A stretch of DNA of 64,000 nt from Tolypocladium sp. Sup5 PDA-1 (Eukaryota > Ascomycota > Sordariomycetes > Hypocreales > Ophiocordycipitaceae), in assembly GCA_000750105.3 (NCBI GenBank), contig JPHH03000013.1:620001-684000 (forward strand). The letters are read 5' to 3'. The translations under genes were made by a program, and so were the position numbers. The notes under the pieces were generated by a model. It was given only the letters and a program-made list of their open reading frames with translations, had not been told where the DNA came from and did no database searches. The stretch's first letter is position 1, and every line of letters begins with the position of its first letter. Positions 55,960 through 64,000 of this stretch are shown here, in pieces.

Positions 55960-58900
55960 CTTGACGAGGTTTAGTATTATAGGGAGGTCTATAGCGCTAT
56001 CGCACTACTTTTCCCTTGCTAATATACGTCCCGAGATAGAGCCTAGTCTATAGCTAGAAGAGACTGACTTCGAGGATACGGTAGACGACGTGATCGGAGA
56101 GACATACTACGAACCGGAGGGCGTTAATAACGACGAAGATAATAGGCAGGGCGGCTATGTCTCGCTAGGCTTAGCGGATAACCTATACCTACGAGATGCA
56201 ATAGCCAATACCGACGAGAACATATTAGCCACGGACTAGTTACGAAAGTAGAAGATTAACCATTTATTCGGGCAATATAAGTTTAAGGGTACTATCTCTA
56301 GCTACACCTTCATGGATCGTGCGAACTTCTAACCGTGTTTGTTTGGAATAGTAGACTAATTTCTAGGCAGAACGTCCGCGCCCGAGTTCGACGGTACGGC
56401 TGCGCTCGATATTATCTAGAGGCTATACACGATCGACTATAGAAGCAAAAAGTATGGTTCTACGGGCGCTAAAGAGGCGGACGAATACTATCCTGCTTTC
56501 TATCTCGACTATATTAAGGTAATTAGACGCCCTTTGCGGCCCGTTACCTAACGTAGCGAACGATTCTTCGATAATATAACTATCTCTTTCCGCTACTAGC
56601 AGGCGCCATATAGCGCTAAATATAGTAAAGCCCTATTATTCGATCTCGTTAACCGCATATTTTGGCTAGCTACTAGCGCGAGCCGGGAGATTTAGTTCGT
56701 CGTTATATATCTAGCGTGGCTAACCGTATTGGCTAGTTCCTATCGAGATACGTCGCACCGCGGTAGTGCCCTCGTAAAACACTATGCTAAGGCGCTCGCC
56801 TCTTACGTTAAAGCAGTATTCCTAGCGGGCGAGCTTCTTAGCGAGGGCATTGAGCCGTCTTAGGCGCTCGGCGGCGAGTAATCATAGACGATAATATATA
56901 ATAAGTGGGCCTCGTTTCAAGAGCTCTTTATAGAGGGTTAGGGCGATTTTATCTCGAGATACTCGCATAATCTATTCTAGACGGAGAACTAACTAGCCTT
57001 CTACGCGTACGACTACGGCGTAAATATTAAGATCGAGGTAAATAAATAGATCTAAGCTCTTAAACGAGAAGCGCGTATTCGGCCGGACGATGACGAAGAT
57101 AAAGAAGACGAGGGCGACGATAACGACGATAGCGGCGAGAGCAACGAGAGCGAAGACGAGGATAACGAGAGCGGGGAGGAGAGTCGGCAATAAGATAACG
57201 GGTAGACTAGACGGTAGTATAGTAGTAGGTAGGCCTAAACTAGAGTATCGAAGGGAGCTAACGGCTATTATAGGATTATCGGTAGATACTGAACGGTAGT
57301 AGAGGCAAAGAAGCGAGAGACTATCGAGCGATAGGCTAGGTCCTAAAGCAGGCGATCCGCCGAGACTAAAAGAAGAGGCTCAGAGGGCACTCTATAGCGA
57401 AGGTCTCCGTTAGCTATGGGCCGAGTTAGAGCAGAAGTATGATCTAGACTATCTCGAGAGTATCTCCTACGCCCTCGTAGTTAATGTTTACTATATTACT
57501 GCTGGCCCGTTAGGCGAGGAGTTAGGGCAGGCCGTCTATCTCTTAGTAAACCGGAACTCTCTTAGTAGAGAGTACGCTAGCTATAGAGACTATATGTTCT
57601 ACCTATTAGGATTCTATCCCGCTTACGGGAACTTCTCGTCGCGCGAGCCGCTAGCCTTCCTCTCGAGGAATCTATTAGCGATTATAAGAGACAATATAAG
57701 CTATTAGAACGAAGGCGCGGATATTCTCTCCTTCGGCTTCTTCTAGGCGTACTCTAATATCAAACGATTAATATAGTATCGCGCTAGCGATCTCTTAGCT
57801 ACCCAAGGCTCCGCAACCGCAGCCCTTACGGTCCCTGCCTCTAACGTAGCTAGCTCGGCTCGAGTTAAAGCTAAGTAATATAAGCTTCTTTAGCGGCTAG
57901 GTGGCTGGCTAACGCTAGATAATCCAGATACCTCAACGCCGTTTACTCGAGAGAGGCAGCGCATTAAGGCAGCGATCGCGGAAGAAGAGTTCGCATTCCG
58001 TTTTAAGTAGGTCGTTTCCGTCTAGGTTCCTAGGCTCGTACGAGGGCGGCGAAACTTTCTGAATATCCTTTAGCCGATCTTCTAGCTTATAAGGTTTTTC
58101 CTTAAAGAAAAGCAATATTATTCGTGTATCCTATAGCGCTTTCCTCCCGCTATTTTCCCTAGTATTCTTATTGCATTCGCTAGGACGTTCGAGCTAGCTA
58201 TCGGGGAAATAAAGTAGAGATTCGATAGAAACGGTGCATAGGGGCTTGGATTGGCGCTATCCGAGGCTATGGTAGCCTTGGATCGTCTAGGGAACTACTG
58301 CTTTACCGGGGATCCACGGGTGCTTCCCTCTAAGGTCTTTAGGTTACTAGAGACGACGGAGAGCCTGCGGAGGGCGGGCTAGCCTTTTATTAATCTAAGC
58401 ATGCTCGACTTGCGCCCCGCCAAGGGCATTATTAACTTAGGGCAATAGCCCAGGCTAGCGGACGACCGGCTAGTATTAATGCATATAGCCGCACTAGCGT
58501 ACTACTATGGACCTATGGTGGCGGCGAACCGGCATAGCTAGCTTTAGTTCGTAGAACTAGGTGGGCGATCTATTCGTGGAATCTTAAGTGCCGGTTATTT
58601 TCTCGAGGAAGTGTTCCGTGATTTATAGATACTATAAATGCGGATATTCATAAGCCACTAGTTTAACCGAAGGCTCAATAGCGGGTTACGGAGCGGTCGC
58701 GGAGACGTAGCGACCTAAGCTAGCGCTGCTCTTCGGGCATAGGAGGACTACGATAACCCTTTTCGCCGAAAGTAAGTTATTAATTTCGTCTTACACGCTC
58801 TATCCGATTAGAACCCCCGCTATATAAGGGAACGTAGAAAGCTTACTAAGCTAACCGATATACCTCTAGCTAGCTCGAGGCGCTGCCTAAGGAATTAATC

Positions 58901-59800
58901 CACGCCGCTAGGGATACCTCTTGCGAGAGAGCCGCGTTAACTATAACGAAACGAGACTTTGCCGAAGAGCTATATAACGCTCTTGCGAAAAGCGACGCGT
59001 TAAAGGCCGTAGCATTTGCGCTGGTATACTCTACGTAGTTCACGGTAGTGCGGGCGGCGATCTAGCACATAGGCATCGACTCTATCACAAAGCACTAGTA
59101 GATCGACGGCATCGCTGCCTCGATAAAGGCGAACTATATCGAGTGGGTCCCCGGGCGGCATAGGCAGAAGCTAACTTATAAACGGATCGTGAGGCTCGTA
59201 GGATTAGCTATAGCGACGGAGGTGCTAGCGGCTCGGCCCGGCAGCCTCAAGCGTGCGGCCCTAGAAGCTACTTAGCAGATGCTAGAGGGCCCACCTTAGA
59301 AGAGGATAAGAAGGCGAAAGATTAACTTTGGCTACGAGATTCTGTTTAAAAGCGTACCCCGCCTAGTCTAGGAGGGTTTTGCGAGGTTAGATAGTCTATT
59401 TAAGAAGGGCGACTAAAGGGTATTGGAGCATTATTAGCTAGCGCGAAACTGCCTACTATAGAGCCTCGGGGACCCTCTTTATGATATAATGTTAATGATG
59501 GTGCTTACTATTTGCGCGTCGTCGGCGACGCTATACGTAGAGCCTAAGGAACGCGCTTTTAGCGTTACGCCGAAGAGGAAGGATCTAGACCTTTTAGCCG
59601 CGAATATGGTAACGCGAATGCTATGGTTTTTTAAGCTAGGAAAATTCCCGTGGGATAAAGACGATGGCTCTATACTACGGATCCCCGAGATAATAAAGAA
59701 GATTAGTAAGTCCTCTTATATGCTAGAGAGGTCTAACGTAGCTAATACCGGAGCAGAACACAAAGGCGTTAGTAATCGAGTCTTGCGTGCCCTTAGCTAG
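55960..59800 (+). pseudogene. RIP-inactivated large gene B of an uncharacterised fungal family
   Basis: A + strand frame of about 1,200 codons is readable when TAG/TAA are taken as mutated Gln/Trp. Segments in order are FGQYKFKGTISSYTFMDRAN, EYYPAFYLDYIKVIRRPLRP, VNRIFWLATSASREI, an acidic stretch (57085-57190, Asp/Glu-rich), AGWPFINLSMLDLRPAKG-like sequence with stops, and an intact last piece (59489-59800) containing FSVTPKRKDLDLLAANMVTR. There are dozens of in-frame stops. No catalytic motif is recognised; the size and multi-domain look suggest a large intracellular protein carried by the mobile block. Intron positions cannot be settled. Confidence 0.5.
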
Positions 59801-59949
59801 ATCTAAGTTATTAATAATAGAGATAGTCCGCGAAATAGCGAGTCGAAACTCTTGTCTATGGAGGAACTCTTTATGCTTCGGAAAGAGCTGCTATAGCTAA
59901 GGAAGGACCCCGATAGGTTCGTTAGAAGGGTTTTCGGCACTAACGATAA

Positions 59950-61151
59950 AATATAGGTAGATAGGTGCTCGTCTATTATTCGAGAATATTAGTAGTCGCG
60001 TGTCGCCGCTCTTTGGTTAGGCTAAAGTAATGCGCGCGCCTAGAGATATTTCGCCTAATAGCCGCATTCGGCCCCCTTATATGCTAAAGCTACGCTATGA
60101 CGCCGTAATTCTAGGTAGCTCGTTCGTATAGGATAGATGCTCGACCTTATAAGAGAGACTACATGACTAGTATATAGCGCCCTTATGCGTATATTTATAG
60201 AAATATTTAGAAGCGTCTCGAATCTAATTATAGTAGACTAGCTCTAAGGCGAACCGCTATACTATACTATAATATCTTTTCCGTCCTAGTGCTATACCTA
60301 GACTAGAAAACGGGACGCTATCTCTGCGTAGCGCACGCCTACTTAGCTATCTAAACTTATATAACTGCCTTAAATAAGGCATTGCCCGCCTTAACTAAGA
60401 CCTTAGTAGCACTATCCGGTCCGTACTAGTATAAGGTAATGTTTCTAGACTCCCTACTCGGTTATACCTTAAAGACCGAGAATTTATATAGGTTTTAACT
60501 ATATAAGACTTTGACGACCGGTAATATAACGCGTACGGTTTCTTGCGTCGCCTAGTTAGTACCGTCTAACGTGCCGCCTCCTACTAGGTTAACTCTAATA
60601 CTCGCTACGCTATAGAAGCTCGATAGGCGTTAGAGTTGCTTTGCTATCGTACGTTCCTTATCTTTAGACCTATAGCGATATATATCGATAGTGACCGTGA
60701 TATTTCTAACCTATAGTGCTATAGAGATATAAACCCCGCTATTCGTAATAGGGTTATGTAAAAATTTATAGAGTAAATGTAGTCCGATAACGAAGCGGTT
60801 TTTAGAGTAGTATATCTCTACTACCTCTTTAATTAGCCGCTCGGGTATAGAGTTAGGGTAAAGTAAGAATCGTTGCCGCTGTGCGGCGGCAATCTAAGGC
60901 GCGACTATCGTAGTGAACTCGACCTAGTTCAAGACCGCGTCGAGCACGATAGGGCGAATTTATTATACTAAGTAGCGGCGTAGGATTGCGGAACGTTCTT
61001 CGTTAGTAAGCTTATCGAACTTAGTGCGGGCCGGCCCACCGAGTATTTAGGTGAGCACTATTCTGTCTCCTGCTATAATATCTTCTAGCTATTTAGGGCA
61101 ATTAGAAAGGCGCTCGGCCTAGTGTAGGCGGTTAGAACCAGACTAGGCCAT
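59950..61151 (-). pseudogene. RIP-inactivated gene C (minus strand)
   Basis: From ATG 61151 on the minus strand, a frame interrupted only by TAG/TAA reads SGSNRLH, LEDIIAGDRIVLT, ILGGPARTKFDKLTNEERSA, FTTIVAP, RQRFLLYPNSIPERLIKEVV and NRFVIGLHLLYKFLHNP before becoming unclear near 60000. Stops sit at positions where Gln is plausible. It converges on gene B. No family is recognised; a small helical, possibly DNA-associated protein is conceivable. It is dead. Confidence 0.4.
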
Positions 61152-61422
61152 GGTAAATAAATAATTGAATAGGGGTTGCGAGATAGAAAAGAGAGGACGT
61201 AGGCTTAGCGAGGGTATAGAATAGAACCCCTTCGTTACGGTAGTAAGCGAGCGTGGACGGGGCATAGGTAAGATATTAGGGCACGATTAAAGGATAAGTA
61301 CGCTAATTAAGCTAGACCGGAAAAGCCTATCATAGCTGCGAGGCAAAGGCAAGGTAGACCTTGAAATCTTTACCATACAAACCTGCGCCCCACCCATGAT
61401 TGCATGGGGTAGACCCCGTCCA

Positions 61423-61431
61423 GGGTTAGGG
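61423..61431 (+). repeat. Short telomere-like word at the start of the CT-free segment
   Basis: GGGTTAGGG lies 38 bp inside the CT-free segment. The orientation (G-rich strand pointing right) is that of a chromosome end to the right. Alone it is too short to prove a former telomere. Confidence 0.35.
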
Positions 61432-61840
61432 TATTTACAAAGTGTTCCCATATGGCATGTAGTTGGTTCAAAAATCCACGAGGATGGAGGGCGTAATTGG
61501 GCGATTAAAATAAGATAATTTGCAGGCGCGCACCGAACGCGTAGAGCGCGTAATTATTAATTCAACGTCGCGAAAAAAAGATTGTTGGGGTGCAGGGGGA
61601 GGGGCCAAGTAGAACGTGGCAACCAATGGGGTGAGCCGCCGTGCGCCGTAGAGACGGGCCGACGCGACCATGCAATTAATTCCCGTATTTGGCCAGCAGT
61701 TCGCATTTGCAGTCGGTTTATATAACGAGAGCCCGTAGACACCACGACGGTAGGCGGGCAATATATCCGTGATATCGCAGTACGTTCATAACATATACAG
61801 CGAGGCAATCCGTATTTGTCAGCAAGGCCAATCACGCCCA

Positions 61841-61978
61841 GTAAAAGTAGGACCGACAAGAGACGAGCAGCGACAGCAGAGGCAGAGACGAGCGACAGCA
61901 GACAGCGTGCAGCAGACGTGCAGTTCAAGGTGATTACACAATAAGTTTAATTTTTAACGGTAAAAGTAGGGCCCGACA
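61841..61978 (+). repeat. Direct repeat upstream of the helicase-like gene
   Basis: GTAAAAGTAGG followed by CCGACA occurs at 61841 and 61961, 120 bp apart. Between and after them, words such as GACGAGCG, CGACAG and ACAGGCGAC repeat imperfectly to about 62060. The array is purine-rich and lies in the promoter region of the zinc-finger/helicase-like gene. Confidence 0.6.
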
Positions 61979-62101
61979 TTAACGAGCGATAAGACAGGCG
62001 ACGAGCGACGGGACAGGCGACGGGCGACAGGCGGCAAGACAAGCGTCAGGCGATAAGAGACGAGCAACCGGTTACACGCGCAGCCGTACGAAGTCGTCGA
62101 C

Positions 62102-64000
62102 ATGGAGCCGTTCGTCCATATGCGCGAGTACCCGTTCGTGATTTGCAAGATATGCCAGGTTGCATGCGTGGCCAAGGAGGTGGTTAGCCATTTAAAGGAG
62201 AGGCATGTGTCCGTCAAGGCCGGAGAAAGGAAGAGGATTGCCGATAAGGTAGGTTCGATCCCGGGTATTATTCAAGACCAAGACGGGTTACGTGCGTTCG
62301 AGTTGCCGCCGCCGACGATAGACCCGATCCCGTTTATTGCGCCGCCAGAGACCAATGGGTTGCGATGCAACGACGAGACATGCCGGTACGTCGTCCGCAC
62401 GGAGTACAGCATGCGAGAGCATTGCCGTAACGTGCACGGGTGGGAAAGCACCCGCAAGAAAAGGGTGGACGTGGTGCGGCAGGCCGCGCAGAAGCGCCAG
62501 TTGCCGTGGACAGCGGGCGTGCGATGCCAGCGATTTTTCCGGTCACGGGTGGCGAGCGGTTGGTTCGAGGTTGGTCGAGCCGACGAGTCGCCCGACACGC
62601 AACCGGCGGCGACGGTCGAGCAGATCGTAGAGCGGGCCAGGCGCATTTACAGCAGCCAGGGCGAGCGATTCGAGACCGAGGCCGAAGACGCGATCCGCGT
62701 TGCCGACGACAAGACGGAGCCGAACGGATGGGTAAGCCATGTCGGATGGGCAGCGCATTTAGAAGGGTTCAAACCCGACAAGTTGCGCGAGACGATGGCC
62801 CCCGTTCGAGAGGACGAACCCGTATTGCAGAGGATGTGTGCGAGTTTGGATCGTGTCATGGACCAGGCCCGGGCGACGGCAACGTTAACCAAGGTCGGGT
62901 CGCCGGCGTTGCACGAGATCCAGCGCAAGAACATCGACGTCAAGCCGAGGTTCCCGTTCGTTAACCGCATGGAGGACGATTCGTGGGCGCGATACAAAGG
63001 CGTGTGGATGAAGTTGTTGTGCATTTTGGCCCGAAACGAGATGAGTGGCGACGGCGTCCGCCCGTACCGATTAACGAAGCGGCAAGACGAGGCGTTGGAT
63101 GCGTTGTTGGACGCCATAGTGTTACCCCCGGACGCCACGGGCCCGGCCGTGACCGACGCGGACGTGGATCGGTTGAGTTTGGCGTTGGTGATGGCGTTGT
63201 TGGACCACCAGTTGAAGCGCGGCCATTACGACAACGCCATCATTAGCGGGTTGGCCGTGATGGGGTTGCGAGACGACGGCGGGTGGGTAGATGTGTTGGA
63301 GTACACGCCGGTATATTCAGGGGTCATCAAGGTCGCGCGCATGATGGTGTTATATCAGTCGTATTTGGAGCAAGAGGACGAGGTCGGGCAGTTGATGAAG
63401 ACAAAGGGGTTAGAGGAGGATTACGCCCGGGACGAGGCGACGGCGATATTCACCATTGTGCGCGATAAGGTGCAGCGGTTCATGACGCGGATGACGGGGT
63501 TGCCGGACGCGTTGCCGACCCCGATGGATTGGATTTACGAATCGTTAACGTACGGTATGAAGATCCGGTTCACAACGCCGGCGCAGGGGACGATCGATTG
63601 GGACGGACAGCGCATTAAGCATCGAAACATCAAGTTCACGATGGATCAGATGACGGAGATGTTGCACGCGTTGGCGGGCGAAACGCGGGCGTTGTTGGAG
63701 CGGTTGACGATGGTCGAGGTCGAGGGCGTGGAGAGGTTACCGACGATCGAGTGGAATAATATGGAAGACGACCATGGCGAAGACCGGGTCGGGTATTCGT
63801 TTTTACACGACGAACGCAACGGTTGGATGAGCAAGGGCGACGATTGGGTGTTTCGGCGCATCACGGAGTCCAAGGCGCGGACGAAGTCGTGGATTTCCGA
63901 GGCAGGCGGCGGCGACAACGGCAGCGACAACGGCAGCGACAACGGCAGCGACAACGGCAGCGACAACGGCAGCGACAACGGCAACCCGTTCAAGGCCAGC
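62102..64000 (+). CDS. DUF3505 / telomere-linked-helicase-like protein, N-terminal part
   Basis: ATG 62102 opens a frame of 633 codons that is still open at the window edge. Two C2H2-type fingers are visible: C15, C18, H30, H35, and near residue 93 C-x4-C-x12-H-x4-H (RCNDETC to RNVHGW). This pair, with GLRAFELPPP and IAPPETNGLRC between, is the arrangement of fungal DUF3505 proteins (orsD-like), which often form the N-terminus of subtelomeric RecQ-type helicases. Further conserved-looking segments are FPFVNRMEDDSWARYKGVWM and LMALLDHQLKRGHYDNA. The C-terminal visible part has five GSDN repeats. A helicase domain, if present, lies outside the window. The gene is intact although RIP-dead DNA adjoins it. 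Codon use is extreme because CT is absent. Confidence 0.75.
   Translation, partial: MEPFVHMREYPFVICKICQVACVAKEVVSHLKERHVSVKAGERKRIADKVGSIPGIIQDQDGLRAFELPPPTIDPIPFIAPPETNGLRCNDETCRYVVRTEYSMREHCRNVHGWESTRKKRVDVVRQAAQKRQLPWTAGVRCQRFFRSRVASGWFEVGRADESPDTQPAATVEQIVERARRIYSSQGERFETEAEDAIRVADDKTEPNGWVSHVGWAAHLEGFKPDKLRETMAPVREDEPVLQRMCASLDRVMDQARATATLTKVGSPALHEIQRKNIDVKPRFPFVNRMEDDSWARYKGVWMKLLCILARNEMSGDGVRPYRLTKRQDEALDALLDAIVLPPDATGPAVTDADVDRLSLALVMALLDHQLKRGHYDNAIISGLAVMGLRDDGGWVDVLEYTPVYSGVIKVARMMVLYQSYLEQEDEVGQLMKTKGLEEDYARDEATAIFTIVRDKVQRFMTRMTGLPDALPTPMDWIYESLTYGMKIRFTTPAQGTIDWDGQRIKHRNIKFTMDQMTEMLHALAGETRALLERLTMVEVEGVERLPTIEWNNMEDDHGEDRVGYSFLHDERNGWMSKGDDWVFRRITESKARTKSWISEAGGGDNGSDNGSDNGSDNGSDNGSDNGNPFKAS
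63920..63979 (+). repeat. 12-bp coding repeat (GSDN)5
   Basis: GGCAGCGACAAC repeats five times without change and encodes Gly-Ser-Asp-Asn repeats, a flexible acidic linker in the helicase-like protein. Identical codons point to recent slippage expansion. Confidence 0.9.

Larger units (their letters stand above)
61385..64000 (+). other. Segment with no CT dinucleotide on the + strand
   Basis: Reading every base of the last 2,616 bp, CT never occurs on the + strand; the last one is at 61383-61384. AG is frequent, so the minus strand has many CT. The gap covers about 700 bp of upstream non-coding DNA and 1.9 kb of open reading frame. With ordinary base frequencies roughly a hundred CT would be expected. 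In the ORF, Leu is coded only by TTG and TTA, no codon ends in CT, and no codon ending in C precedes one beginning with T. Confidence 0.95.

Noticed and set aside
61468..63993. Several minus-strand frames of 60-160 codons in the CT-free segment
   Set aside because: They are shadows of the intact + strand frame, whose zinc fingers and family features are clear.

Overview
This window is nuclear DNA of a filamentous ascomycete (Pezizomycotina). Introns are short (about 50-90 nt, GT..AG, often with a CTAAC-type branch site), one gene has a fungal Zn2Cys6 regulator domain, and several stretches show repeat-induced point mutation (RIP): Gln and Trp codons have become TAG/TAA in otherwise recognisable genes. 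Intact genes and mutated repeats alternate, as in an accessory or subtelomeric region. The species cannot be named from the sequence.

Left part, 1-34 kb: a mosaic. RIP-damaged genes (MFS transporter, ankyrin fragment, O-acetylhomoserine sulfhydrylase, the 3' end of a highly reducing polyketide synthase, a GMC oxidoreductase, a possible hAT transposase start) lie among a few intact genes. The intact ones are an F-box/ankyrin/zinc-ribbon protein, a bifunctional fatty-acid-hydroxylase/SDR protein, a four-exon membrane glycoprotein, two small secreted proteins that only appear after splicing, and a Kex2-type repeat precursor that may encode a ribosomal peptide. LTRs, a MITE-like element, minisatellites and long palindromes fill much of the rest.

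Middle part, 34.8-51.9 kb: a compact, RIP-free gene island. In order: MFS transporter (-), Baeyer-Villiger monooxygenase (+), cupin (+), kynurenine-formamidase-like hydrolase (+), type-B carboxylesterase (-), Zn2Cys6 regulator (+), SDR (-), SDR (+) and a truncated MFS transporter (+). The exon models were built by hand; every intact multi-exon model keeps a continuous reading frame. The inferred logic is import, oxidation of an alcohol to a ketone (SDRs), oxygen insertion to an ester or lactone (BVMO), and hydrolysis (two esterases), under the local regulator. The regulator carries a 306-bp mobile insertion that looks able to be spliced out as an in-frame intron.

Right part, 51.9-64 kb: the second transporter breaks at a 57-bp minisatellite built on a perfect GC-rich palindrome. 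A block of three heavily RIP-mutated genes from uncharacterised fungal families follows. The window ends in an intact open frame, running off the edge, for a two-zinc-finger DUF3505/telomere-linked-helicase-like protein. This last segment holds the strangest signal in the window: from 61385 to 64000 the dinucleotide CT does not occur once on the + strand, in coding or non-coding sequence, while AG is common.
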